Assembly: GCF_963678425.1 (NCBI RefSeq)
Contig: NZ_OY782853.1
Coordinates: 434,001 to 498,000 of the forward strand
Direction of reading: 5' to 3'
DNA from: an uncultured Bacteroides sp.
Lineage (GTDB): Bacteria > Bacteroidota > Bacteroidia > Bacteroidales > Bacteroidaceae
Length of the DNA: 64,000 nt
In this document: piece by piece, positions 52,188 to 61,566 of the stretch
Layout: the number at the start of each line of letters is the position of its first letter
How positions within the stretch are numbered: the first letter of the stretch is position 1
Notes under the pieces: model-generated
What the model was told of the DNA's origin: nothing
Database searches by the model: none
Seen by the model: only the letters and a program-made list of their open reading frames with translations
Program-made: the position numbers and the translations under genes

Positions 52188-54638
52188 CTATTTAATTATT
52201 ATTTTCATAGCCTCTGATTTATTTCCCAAACTCAGGTTCAACAAATAAGTGCCCGACGCAATTCCTTGGAGAGGTAATCTTATCTCACCTGTTTGGCAGG
52301 TTCCCAGATTCTCAGAACGCAGCATCTTACCGGAAAGAGAGTACAATTCCATACGAACATCCTGAGGAGTATCAACAGAAACAGCCACATAGGCTACTCC
52401 TTCAGTCACCGGATTAGGATATATTCTCAGTTTGGAAATTAGTTCCGGATTAGTAAAGCCTACATTCAGGTTCCCATAAATCAGAGAAAATTCTTTGATT
52501 TGAATCTCATATACTTCATTGGCTGTTTGAGTGGTTGAATTTACCATTAGTTTTAATCCCTCGAAATGAATTGGATAACAAGCCCGATCGTTTATATCGG
52601 TTAGAAGTTTATTCATAGGGAAATTTAAAGTGTAGTCTTCTCCAGCCACAATTCCTGTATATTCAAAAGGAGAATATGTGCTCTCGTTATTCGCTTTAGC
52701 AGAAAGAATTGCTTTGCTAACACCCGTTTTGTTTGTATTCAAAACAATTCTCATTGAATCTGGAATACTGTACAGCGAGAATTCTTTATATAGCTGAATA
52801 TATGGGGAACGACCGGAAGAATAGGTGTATTTTATCGAAGTAGGGAAAGAGCTTGAAGTTAGCGACATATTTAATATATTCGAAGAACCTTTCACTACCC
52901 ACGAAGAAAGATCGGCAAACTGATCGACAGACAAAACATCTTTTGCGGGGATCTCAACAATCACTTTTTGAGTAAGTTCTACATTGCCAAGTTTACCGTG
53001 AACGTAAGTCTTACCGTTAGAAACACCTTTCAGTATACCATTATCTACAGAGCAAACTTCCGGATTATCAACCGTCCAACTAAGTGCCTGCGGCAGCAAA
53101 GGCATCATTATCTCTCCAACCAAAGCTTCTACTTCTATAGGATACGCATGCTTCTGGTCAACTAATACTGAATCAAGTCGCAAAGAAGGCATGGCTTCAG
53201 CACTTAGATCAACCTTTATACCTGCCTTTACTCCATTATAATCAGCCAGTAATGTTCCTCCCTGAGAACCGGAAGCAACAAATACACCTGATGAGTTAAT
53301 TTCACCCATTTCAGATGAGCATGATAGTTTTACGTCCTTTACATTTGTATTAATTAGTGTTCCGTATTGATTGTATCCGTAAAATAAAGGTGTAAACACA
53401 CCATAACGTGGTAAAGAGATGGAGCTTGTGGAACATCTTATTTCTGCAATATTATTATCTGTGGGAGATGTATTTACAGCATAAATGCCATTGGAAACGG
53501 CACGTTCTGTACCATCACTTGGATTATTCATAACTCCGAACTCTTTAATATACATGGCACTGGAACCTCCACCGTCAAGATTAATAGCATTATATGCACC
53601 TGCGCTTTTCATAATATCGGCAAGTTGCTTGGTTGATGTTCCGCTTGATATAGAAGAGCGACCATCTACTACACAAAAATAAACTTTACTCTTATCCATT
53701 GAATAACCAATAGATGTTCGAGGATTTGGATCGACCCAATCATTATCAGTCACTTCTCCCGATTGAAGAATCATTCTATCACCTCCAACCATCGCATTAA
53801 TCTGAGGAGTTCCTCCAAGATTGACAGGATTCAGGCCAAGGTAAACCTCCACTTCATCATTTTCCTTTAATTGAGCCAGAAAAGTTTCAGCTGCGCCATG
53901 CCCGGACAAAACAGCATGATTAGGTAATATATGCATATTCCCTTTACGTGACTCAATCTTAACTACTTTTGCTTTAATAGCAGTATTCACATTCCAACTC
54001 ACATTTTCCGGTAATTCTATAAGAACTTCTGTTCCATAACCATTAGCGTGAGTATAATTCCCATTTAATGTATTATAAAGAATCAACTGATTTGTACCTC
54101 TTGTTACATTCAAATCAGTAATTCCAAACTTTTGAGAACCAAAAGTACAACTGCTGCCACTAAAAATAATATTGTCTAGCATAGGCATATTCCCTGCAAA
54201 CGACATAACAGGATTACTACTTGGAGTTCTGGCTATTTGTCCATTAACAACACAACCACCACAAGGATAACCAAGATTCGCAGCAGAAGTATCAAAAAAA
54301 TCAGCATTTGTTCCGGCAAAATAAACTGCCCCTTCTTTACTTTTCCGAATAGCCATCGACGAAGTTCTCTCTGTAGTAATCGTAGAATCTTTGCCTAAAA
54401 CAGATTCAAAACGCACATAAGGGTTCTTTGCATCAACCTCTAATATGAAAACGCGTAACGCCTTTGTTGACGTGGAATATTTCAATGCGCTGTAATAGGA
54501 ACCGGGGCCCACCTTCATATGAGACAAAGTATCTACCTTATAGACAATTCCGCCAATAGTAAGTTCACTGGTACCACCGGCAAAAGAGTAAATGCCGAGA
54601 CAGAAGACAAAAAATAAAAAAGTATATATTTTTCTCAT
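52188..54638 (-). CDS. phosphodiester glycosidase (NAGPA domain) with Por-type tail, paralogue 2
   Basis: 816 residues with signal peptide (about 1-20). NAGPA domain about 35-420: YFAGTNADFFD, NPRTSIGYSMDKSKVYFCVVDG and NAINLDGGGSSAMY; the DGGGS motif is intact. Ig-like region and jelly-roll-like region follow, then the tail (LRIYPNPVTEGVAYV to AMKIIIK). Tandem duplicate of 49558-52083, probably with recent exchange of the 3' halves. A terminator (54694-54721) separates it from the upstream gene, so a separate promoter is expected, though I could not identify one. Confidence 0.85.
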   Translation of the reverse strand: MRKIYTFLFFVFCLGIYSFAGGTSELTIGGIVYKVDTLSHMKVGPGSYYSALKYSTSTKALRVFILEVDAKNPYVRFESVLGKDSTITTERTSSMAIRKSKEGAVYFAGTNADFFDTSAANLGYPCGGCVVNGQIARTPSSNPVMSFAGNMPMLDNIIFSGSSCTFGSQKFGITDLNVTRGTNQLILYNTLNGNYTHANGYGTEVLIELPENVSWNVNTAIKAKVVKIESRKGNMHILPNHAVLSGHGAAETFLAQLKENDEVEVYLGLNPVNLGGTPQINAMVGGDRMILQSGEVTDNDWVDPNPRTSIGYSMDKSKVYFCVVDGRSSISSGTSTKQLADIMKSAGAYNAINLDGGGSSAMYIKEFGVMNNPSDGTERAVSNGIYAVNTSPTDNNIAEIRCSTSSISLPRYGVFTPLFYGYNQYGTLINTNVKDVKLSCSSEMGEINSSGVFVASGSQGGTLLADYNGVKAGIKVDLSAEAMPSLRLDSVLVDQKHAYPIEVEALVGEIMMPLLPQALSWTVDNPEVCSVDNGILKGVSNGKTYVHGKLGNVELTQKVIVEIPAKDVLSVDQFADLSSWVVKGSSNILNMSLTSSSFPTSIKYTYSSGRSPYIQLYKEFSLYSIPDSMRIVLNTNKTGVSKAILSAKANNESTYSPFEYTGIVAGEDYTLNFPMNKLLTDINDRACYPIHFEGLKLMVNSTTQTANEVYEIQIKEFSLIYGNLNVGFTNPELISKLRIYPNPVTEGVAYVAVSVDTPQDVRMELYSLSGKMLRSENLGTCQTGEIRLPLQGIASGTYLLNLSLGNKSEAMKIIIK

Positions 54639-54693
54639 AGTAAATATGTTTAGAGCATTTAAATAAGGATAAGAGGAAAAAGTAAAGAAAAGA

Positions 54694-54721
54694 AAAAGGG
54701 TGACACATAGTTCACCCTTTT
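54694..54721 (-). terminator. intrinsic terminator after the propeller-like gene
   Basis: Minus strand: AAAAGGGTGA / TCACCCTTTT perfect 10-bp stem with an 8-nt loop, followed by a T-rich tract. It lies 33 bp past the stop at 54754 and upstream of the NAGPA pair, dividing the locus into two transcripts or giving partial read-through. Confidence 0.8.
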
Positions 54722-54753
54722 ATCTTCTGTAACTCAATTTAAAAGAGCGTTTA

Positions 54754-56130
54754 TTATTTCACATTAACTTTTGCAGTAGCAACTGCACCTTCAGCGGTTA
54801 CAGCCTTTACAATGTACATGCCCGGAGCCAAAGTAACCTTAGAAGCATTTGCTTTAGCAGCCACTTTCTGACCTGCAAAATTGAATACTTCAACATTAGC
54901 AGCTTCAGACAATTCAATACCATTAGCTGTAGCAACTACCTTCAAAGCAGCATCAGCAGTTGTTTCTTTAATTCCTGTTCCAATATCTGATGCAAGACCA
55001 AACTGATATGCAGCAACTCCGGCACCTTTTGCATAAACATAAATTGTAGCAACAGTCTTAGCTGCGTTTACTTCTATACGAGGTAAAGCTGTACGTACAG
55101 CATTAGAAGCCGCTCCCATACCTGCTTCAGGAAATTGAAAATATTTCTGCATACCGGTAAATGACTGTCCTGCACCCAATTCACATAAGTTCCAAGCTTG
55201 AGGAGGAACTCCAACTGTATTAGAATATACATAGGCAACAAAATTCTTACCATTGATAGTAAACTCATCTACACCATTATTACCAACATTATATGGAGTA
55301 CAATCCGGAGCAGCCGTAAAGCTATCTACCATAACACCATCCATACCATAAAGAGTTGCTGCGCTATTAAAACCATCCAAATAGAAAAGATCATTATCTA
55401 CAGGACAAACACGCGGTGCTGTTCCATTAGTAATTGCAGCAGCAGGGTAATAACTTGAGATTGTAATAAAAGTAGGGTTAGATCCATCAACAACTCCACC
55501 TTTGATATCCCAACGAAGAACCTGATTACCAACTCCTGCTTCATCTCCAGCAGCAGCAGCCATCAAATAGCCATCACCAGTTACATCACCATATACGCCA
55601 AAAGCATCAAATCGAAGTCCATTAGCAGTAACTACATCAGGTAACAAGCAGTCCAGAACTTTAGTTCCAGAGCCATCAGCCATATTAATGCTCCATACCT
55701 GGAAGCTTTCCTTTGCTGCATTTGTTTCCAAATTACAAACAAGAACATGTCCGGCAGCATCAACCTGAATATCATTACAAGGAATACCTACTGCTGTACC
55801 ATCATTTTGAAGAAATACATTTGCAGCAAGTTGAACATTTCTTTTGAAAGCACCGGTTGCGCCATCATATACATCAATACTCGAAACATTAGGATCACCT
55901 AAACGTTTGCAAAACAAAACTTCACCATTAAGCACAGCCATACCTCTGGCATTGGCACCAAGCCTAGTAAGAAGTTCTGTGTTACTATTTGTTTTTTCTG
56001 ACTGAATCCATAGATTTTTCAGTCCATAACCATTAACAGCAGTGTAAACCGCAGGATCTTTCACGCTTTGTGCATTCATAGATGCGGCTCCCAACATAAG
56101 AGTCACAGCTCCAAGTAACAATTTTTTCAT
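54754..56130 (-). CDS. secreted propeller-like protein with Por-type tail
   Basis: 458 residues; signal peptide about 1-20 (LGAASMNAQS). The body (about 25-385) has repeating strands reminiscent of a beta-propeller (GEVLFCKRLGDPNVSSIDVYDG, HVLVCNLETNAAKESFQVW, LFYLDGFNSAATLYG). I do not recognise a catalytic family. The C-terminal 70 residues (VEVFNFAGQKVAAKANASKVTL, ending AKVNVK; first stretch split here as VEVFNFAGQKVA) are a short sorting-type tail. The Ala-rich composition is unlike its neighbours. Confidence 0.65.
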   Translation of the reverse strand: MKKLLLGAVTLMLGAASMNAQSVKDPAVYTAVNGYGLKNLWIQSEKTNSNTELLTRLGANARGMAVLNGEVLFCKRLGDPNVSSIDVYDGATGAFKRNVQLAANVFLQNDGTAVGIPCNDIQVDAAGHVLVCNLETNAAKESFQVWSINMADGSGTKVLDCLLPDVVTANGLRFDAFGVYGDVTGDGYLMAAAAGDEAGVGNQVLRWDIKGGVVDGSNPTFITISSYYPAAAITNGTAPRVCPVDNDLFYLDGFNSAATLYGMDGVMVDSFTAAPDCTPYNVGNNGVDEFTINGKNFVAYVYSNTVGVPPQAWNLCELGAGQSFTGMQKYFQFPEAGMGAASNAVRTALPRIEVNAAKTVATIYVYAKGAGVAAYQFGLASDIGTGIKETTADAALKVVATANGIELSEAANVEVFNFAGQKVAAKANASKVTLAPGMYIVKAVTAEGAVATAKVNVK

Positions 56131-56191
56131 ACTCTTTAAAAATTAAGTTAAACAATAATCATTATCTATATTGTAATCAATATATTCATTT

Positions 56192-58969
56192 CTATTTCAA
56201 TATCTTCAACACTTCTCTTTTCCCATCCATTTCAACTATGAGTAAATAGACTCCCGAGGGCAGATGCTCAACTGGTATATCCAAGATGTGCTGTCCTGCA
56301 GGCATTCCATTATTCCACAGATGAGCTAAGAGGACACCAGAAATTGAGTTTATACTCACTAGTATTTTTGAATAGTCAGCAATATTTAATATCAACTGCT
56401 TGTTTCCTGACTCAGAAGAAAGAATATAAAAGCTATTACCTTCTTTTATTGTATTTTCCATGCCCGTTGATAATCGATAATCTATCTTTATCGTATCTGA
56501 CCAATCTGTGTAGTTTGTTAAAATAGCACCGGACTCATTTTTCTGAGAATACTCAGCTCTGGCTCTGAGATAATATGTACCAGACGTCAAACCATCATAA
56601 ATAGTCTCATAAATAAACGGATTAACTAGCTTTGCTTTTGTCTGTCTGGGGTAAAAACTCTCAGAACTACATAATTCAATACGGAAATTCTTAGCCCGAG
56701 GCTCCTCATTCCAAGTCACTTTTAATTGGGAGGATTCTACGGTAGAATTAGTTATAGGAGATACTATTTGAGGAATATCCGGAACAACAGCTTCCGTAGT
56801 AAAACTAATTATCGGAGAATATATTTCTACTCCATTTATCTGAGTCTTCACACGTAAATAATAAGTGTTTAATCCTACTAATATTCCTGCAGGTAATTGA
56901 TAACTATTTGAATTAGAATTTGCAGAATACAAAATTGAACTACTTATAAAACTTACGGCAGAAGCTATCTCAAGTTGGTAAGTTGCTCCTTCTCCAGCAT
57001 CTGTCCACGAAATTCCAGGAGTTAGAGATACATTCTGACTTGCATCAACCGGTTTAGATATAGCAAATATTGTAGGAACAAAAGTACGAACAGAAGATGT
57101 AACTTCTGATCCAACAGCCTTTGTTTTTACTCTCCAATAATAAGTCTGTCCCTCGCTTAATTGTTTCAGATTCGTTGTGGAGAAACTATTTGTATAGACC
57201 TCGCGTGCACATAATAAGTTTGTAAAATTTGCATCAGTTGCAATCTCAAGAATATAAGAGATTGCTTCAGGAACAGCTTCCCACGTAAATGTAAAAGGCG
57301 CCAGTACATTTGACTGATCGGCAGGATATGTAGCCGTAGTAGTAGATGCAGTTCCGGAAGATTGTCCCATTATTACCGGAGCATATTCATTTCCATAGCG
57401 ATCTAAAACAGCTACTGCAAAAGTCTTATTCGAGAAATCTGCAGAAGCATTCAAGGTATAAGTTGCACTATAAGATACTCCCAATAAATATTCAGACGAA
57501 TTAAATACACTCGGATTATTTACCTCCGAATTTGGAATCGCATAGATAGAATATCGCATATTTCCATCTGCAGGTGTCCAACTAAGAACATTACCATTGA
57601 GTAAGATATTACTCACAGCACTAGGAGTTGAAGTGCTCTTCCAATGAATGGCAGGAGTCAAAGCCTTATCAGTAAACTTATTACGTTTAAGATAATCTAT
57701 AAATCCGGTAGTGGCATAAAGTTTTGTAGCAGAATAAAAGATACTTCCCGGAGCATCATTCTTATCTGAGTTTCTGTTCGCATCTATTTGCGAACCAACT
57801 TCTGATGACACAAAACGAGTTTTAGGAGCTGTATTCTCCTGTAAAATGGCTTGTTCCGTTGAAGACAAACCTAAAGTAGGCAATGTTACTCCATTAATTT
57901 GGACTGACGTTGTTGACACTGATGCAGTTAAAGCACTAATGGAATGACTGGAATAAAATTGCTTACCAAAGTGAAGAGCAACATCAGACCACCAAGGTGC
58001 TAATTTGTTATAATCAGTACTTCCAGAACCTGTTGTCCAGTAAATCTGAGGAGAAATATAATCTACTGTCCCCTGTTGTAACCAAGCAATAGGATTACAA
58101 TAAATACTATTATAAGCATACCCTCCAGAAATTCCGGAAGGAAGAGTTAATCCATAAGATGCAGCAACGCTACTGCTAACATCCCATATTCCGGCTGGTG
58201 ATACACCAAATTTAATTTGAGGCTTTACCCCCTGAATCATATTATAGACCTTTGCAATCATCTTATCGACATTATCACGTCTCCAGTCTGACAATTCCAA
58301 TCCATCAGGATTATATTTTGAATAAGTGCCGGCATCTTCTGTAGATGTTCCAGATAAATAGAAATAATCATCGAAAAGGACTCCATCTACATCATAGTTT
58401 GTAACAATCTCCTTTATGATATCTGTTATGCGTTGTCTCACTTCCGGTACACCTGGATTCAAAATCGATGCCCCCCCGTGAGTAAGTACCCAATCGGGAT
58501 GATCTGTATTGTAATCTCCAGGAAGGCCACTCCACTGACCAGCAACAGACTCAAAACGATAAGGATTCACCCAAGCATGTACTTCCAACCCCCTTTTATG
58601 TCCTTCCTCGATCACAAAAGCAAGCGGATCATATCCAGGATCCATTCCTCGTGTAGCGACCAAATCAGAGGACCAAGGTTCGTAACTTGACTTATACATA
58701 GCATCACATCGGCTTCGAACCTGAAAACAAACAGCATTCATATTTGCCGAAACCAACGAATCCAGAATTCTAGTCATTAGCTTCTTTTGAGCATTTATTT
58801 GCAATTCATTCCCGGTAGTGGAAATTTGTGATTTAGGCCAATCTAACTGCCACACGGTCGCAAGCCAAGCTGAACGCATCTCTCTTTTGGGTGACTGCGA
58901 AAAGGCTATTAAACCGATCTGTAGGAATAATAACGAAATAACTATTCTTTTTATGCTATAATTAGTCAT
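56192..58969 (-). CDS. GHL10-family glycoside hydrolase with Fn3-like domains and Por-type tail
   Basis: 925 residues. Signal peptide (about 1-24). GHL10 (DUF187) TIM-barrel about 28-390: REMRSAWLATVWQLDWP, NAVCFQVRSRCDAMY, LEVHAWVNPYRFE, DVDGVLFDDYFYLSG (candidate catalytic Asp/Asp) and YISPQIYWT. Then three or more Fn3-like domains (about 450-830) and a tail (ISGVLLAHLWNN to EVLKILK). Bacterial GHL10 proteins such as YngK are cell-wall or exopolysaccharide-associated; a role on peptidoglycan or a related glycan fits the neighbours, but specificity is not shown. Confidence 0.83.
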   Translation of the reverse strand: MTNYSIKRIVISLLFLQIGLIAFSQSPKREMRSAWLATVWQLDWPKSQISTTGNELQINAQKKLMTRILDSLVSANMNAVCFQVRSRCDAMYKSSYEPWSSDLVATRGMDPGYDPLAFVIEEGHKRGLEVHAWVNPYRFESVAGQWSGLPGDYNTDHPDWVLTHGGASILNPGVPEVRQRITDIIKEIVTNYDVDGVLFDDYFYLSGTSTEDAGTYSKYNPDGLELSDWRRDNVDKMIAKVYNMIQGVKPQIKFGVSPAGIWDVSSSVAASYGLTLPSGISGGYAYNSIYCNPIAWLQQGTVDYISPQIYWTTGSGSTDYNKLAPWWSDVALHFGKQFYSSHSISALTASVSTTSVQINGVTLPTLGLSSTEQAILQENTAPKTRFVSSEVGSQIDANRNSDKNDAPGSIFYSATKLYATTGFIDYLKRNKFTDKALTPAIHWKSTSTPSAVSNILLNGNVLSWTPADGNMRYSIYAIPNSEVNNPSVFNSSEYLLGVSYSATYTLNASADFSNKTFAVAVLDRYGNEYAPVIMGQSSGTASTTTATYPADQSNVLAPFTFTWEAVPEAISYILEIATDANFTNLLCAREVYTNSFSTTNLKQLSEGQTYYWRVKTKAVGSEVTSSVRTFVPTIFAISKPVDASQNVSLTPGISWTDAGEGATYQLEIASAVSFISSSILYSANSNSNSYQLPAGILVGLNTYYLRVKTQINGVEIYSPIISFTTEAVVPDIPQIVSPITNSTVESSQLKVTWNEEPRAKNFRIELCSSESFYPRQTKAKLVNPFIYETIYDGLTSGTYYLRARAEYSQKNESGAILTNYTDWSDTIKIDYRLSTGMENTIKEGNSFYILSSESGNKQLILNIADYSKILVSINSISGVLLAHLWNNGMPAGQHILDIPVEHLPSGVYLLIVEMDGKREVLKILK

Positions 58970-59000
58970 ATAAGCTAATAATTTGATCTTTATAATAACC

Positions 59001-59029
59001 GATAGTTACTACTTCACATAGTAACTATC
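59001..59029 (-). repeat. perfect 11-bp hairpin between two operon genes
   Basis: GATAGTTACTA and TAGTAACTATC pair exactly with a 7-nt loop; with one mismatch the stem extends to about 15 bp. It lies in the 77-bp gap upstream of the GHL10 start. No T-run on minus; a processing or attenuation element is possible. Confidence 0.6.
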
Positions 59030-59046
59030 AGTTACATTTACTATAA

Positions 59047-60687
59047 TTAGAAAAGTTTTGCTTTGGTATGGTTAATAGCTATACCATATATTTCAACATT
59101 ATCAATAATAGATTCGATTTTGTTCGTTGCGGGATTGTAACGTTTCAAACCAGAAGCTACACTTGAAGAAGCATCCTTGCGATAACCGAAATAGACAGAG
59201 CCATCATCCGAATCGAGCGCCATCTGGCAGATATCAACATATTCACCAGTAGATCCATCACTATCAGAAACCAACGCTTGAATCAAGGTTCCAGGATTAG
59301 CAGAACTTATTATTGCAGGATTTTGGAAATCGCTTAAAGTGGCTTTATATAATCCCTTGTCACGAACTGCATAATAAACCATTCCTCTGGTTTCATCAAC
59401 AACAAATGATTTAATGAACAAACCGGAAGCCAATACAGTATTAGGCTTGTTAGCTTCACCAAACGATATAGCAGTTGCAGAAATATCACTATCTTTAAAA
59501 CGATAAATACCTACTCCATTATAAGTCTTGGCCCACCACCAGGTGCCATCCTTTAGCTTAGTCATACAAGCATTCATCGCACCATAAGCATAACCGACAT
59601 TATAATATTTTAACCGATCATTTTGCACAAAGTAAGAGAAACGTGAATCTGTACGATCCATTGCCATATTTCTTGAAGTTTTAGTTACTTTGGTTATACC
59701 GGTATTACGATCAGAGAAATAAAGATCATTGCCATCTATATATCCATAAAATGGATCATCAAATGCTGCTTTAGTATTTGAAAGTAACGTTTCCACTTTA
59801 CTTCCATCATAGGCAACAACTGAAATTGCCCCATCACCCAAGACGCCGTCTGCATCATCGATATAAGTAAATTGTTTACCCGCATCAAGCACATACAAGC
59901 ATGAATCACTAAAAAGTAGATTCATGGGATGCTGACCCGACTTAATACCTAAATCGAATGGTTTATTTTTCATTCCAGCAGGCATATTGGAAATGAGTTT
60001 CAGAGCCATCAGATTACCACCTTTCACTGCATAATAGATCGTCTTGGCAGGTTCCGTATAACCAACCTGGACATTTACCACGCCCTCTTCCAGAGAACGG
60101 CCACCCAACGTTGTTTTCAACACAATTTTCTGGGAACCAATATTCTTAAACTTTAACTGGCCCGGATCAGCGCCATGATATTCTGTTATCTCATTTCCAT
60201 TTGCATCAACAGTACCTTCTGGTAATACCCAAGTAAAGTCTACTGCCAGGTTCTGAGGATTAGGTAAAAACACAGAGAAATGAACCGGAACTTTGTTTAC
60301 TTCACAAAGCCCACCTTGAATAGGATCAATTGTTATTGTTGGGAAAATATCACTAATCAATATTTTTTTTGTGACCTTCCCTTCACCCTCAACAGACAAA
60401 GTTACATTGTAAGTCCCTGCCACTTGAAAAATATGCTTTGGATTCTTGTCAGTTGCAACGCCGGTGCCATCACCAAAATCCCAGGAGCATGAACCAACTG
60501 CCTCAGAAATATTATTGAACTGTATGGTTGATCCAACCAGATAATCAATTTTGTAGTTTCCATCCACACTATAGGAGAAAGCTACCTTATCACCAGGGAA
60601 ATCCTCATAAAGCGGATCATTTGCAACGCATCCCACTAATGATAAAGTAAGCAGCAAAACTGCATATATATATTTACTTAACTTCAT
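59047..60687 (-). CDS. PKD-domain lipoprotein with propeller-like C-terminal part
   Basis: 546 residues; lipoprotein signal with Cys20 (LVGCVAND). PKD domain about 45-110 (SCSWDFGDGTG, HIFQVAGTYNVTLSV), a second Ig/PKD-like stretch to about 210, then repeated blade-like segments (LYVLDAGKQFTYIDD, GYIDGNDLYFSDRNTG, MVYYAVRDKGLYKATL, VYFGYRKDASS) to the end. Likely surface glycan-binding lipoprotein accompanying the SusC/D pair. Catalysis not evident. 11 bp after the preceding lipoprotein gene. Confidence 0.72.
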   Translation of the reverse strand: MKLSKYIYAVLLLTLSLVGCVANDPLYEDFPGDKVAFSYSVDGNYKIDYLVGSTIQFNNISEAVGSCSWDFGDGTGVATDKNPKHIFQVAGTYNVTLSVEGEGKVTKKILISDIFPTITIDPIQGGLCEVNKVPVHFSVFLPNPQNLAVDFTWVLPEGTVDANGNEITEYHGADPGQLKFKNIGSQKIVLKTTLGGRSLEEGVVNVQVGYTEPAKTIYYAVKGGNLMALKLISNMPAGMKNKPFDLGIKSGQHPMNLLFSDSCLYVLDAGKQFTYIDDADGVLGDGAISVVAYDGSKVETLLSNTKAAFDDPFYGYIDGNDLYFSDRNTGITKVTKTSRNMAMDRTDSRFSYFVQNDRLKYYNVGYAYGAMNACMTKLKDGTWWWAKTYNGVGIYRFKDSDISATAISFGEANKPNTVLASGLFIKSFVVDETRGMVYYAVRDKGLYKATLSDFQNPAIISSANPGTLIQALVSDSDGSTGEYVDICQMALDSDDGSVYFGYRKDASSSVASGLKRYNPATNKIESIIDNVEIYGIAINHTKAKLF

Positions 60688-60698
60688 AACTCAATAAT

Positions 60699-61544
60699 TT
60701 AGATGATTTCAATAGAGAACTTTTCTGTAACACCTTGATTCTTCTTTTTATCGAAGACTCTGAAAGTAGCACCAATAGAATAAGACCTTAAATAATTAAT
60801 CTGATACTTAGATTCAGAAGATTTATAGATCAAGTCCTTAAAAGGTATCGCATCAAACTTACTTTTCAGAACTGCAACTTTTTCACTTTTAACAAATTTA
60901 TCATAACTTGCACTGTTGCTATTGTAAGTAGAATCAAGGCAAGCATTAAAGTCTTCAACTGTGACATTGCCTGCAGTGACAAGTACAGCACGGTAATCAG
61001 ATAATTTTTCTTTTTTCGAAAGTTGAGTATAAAGTCCTGCTATAAAAGCTGTTGCAAATGTATCAGGGAATAATGTTTGAAACTTATTCGCATCGAAATC
61101 CACAACATCTTTCCATTCTACAGGACGTAGGGTATTACTAATTGGGAACTTACTATTAAATACATAAGCTTTTTTAGTGCTATCCCAATAGCTTTCAGAA
61201 TGCGCATAGCTAATAATTTGCTGATCTTCACGAGATAACGTTGATTTATCTACTGATAGGGAATAATTAAAACTAACGATAGGGCATGTAGCAGTCATGG
61301 ATATAGCCTCTGTTAAGTCATACCAAACGGCCATATTCTCGATTTCTTCGCCATTCGTATAGTATTGTGCTTTAAAAGCCAGGCTATCTCCCGCTTTCAC
61401 CTTTGTACTTGATAATTCCCAAATTGTAGAAGGAACCTGCTGACCAATGCGAGCCCAATCATCAATAGGATCATTGACTTCCTGGCAAGCAACAAAGCAA
61501 GTTAAACTCAATAGCAACAGGGCGTTTTTTAATATATTTTTCAT
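60699..61544 (-). CDS. hypothetical lipoprotein of a SusC/D operon
   Basis: 281 residues with lipobox Cys20 (FVACQEVNDP). I do not recognise a family with confidence. The N-terminal part looks like an Ig-like strand domain (STKVKAGDSLAFKAQYYTNG). The position, between SusD-like and PKD lipoprotein genes with gaps of 22 and 11 bp, is that of a surface glycan-binding or SusE/F-like accessory protein. Confidence 0.7.
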   Translation of the reverse strand: MKNILKNALLLLSLTCFVACQEVNDPIDDWARIGQQVPSTIWELSSTKVKAGDSLAFKAQYYTNGEEIENMAVWYDLTEAISMTATCPIVSFNYSLSVDKSTLSREDQQIISYAHSESYWDSTKKAYVFNSKFPISNTLRPVEWKDVVDFDANKFQTLFPDTFATAFIAGLYTQLSKKEKLSDYRAVLVTAGNVTVEDFNACLDSTYNSNSASYDKFVKSEKVAVLKSKFDAIPFKDLIYKSSESKYQINYLRSYSIGATFRVFDKKKNQGVTEKFSIEII

Positions 61545-61566
61545 ATTTCTAATACAATTAAATTAG

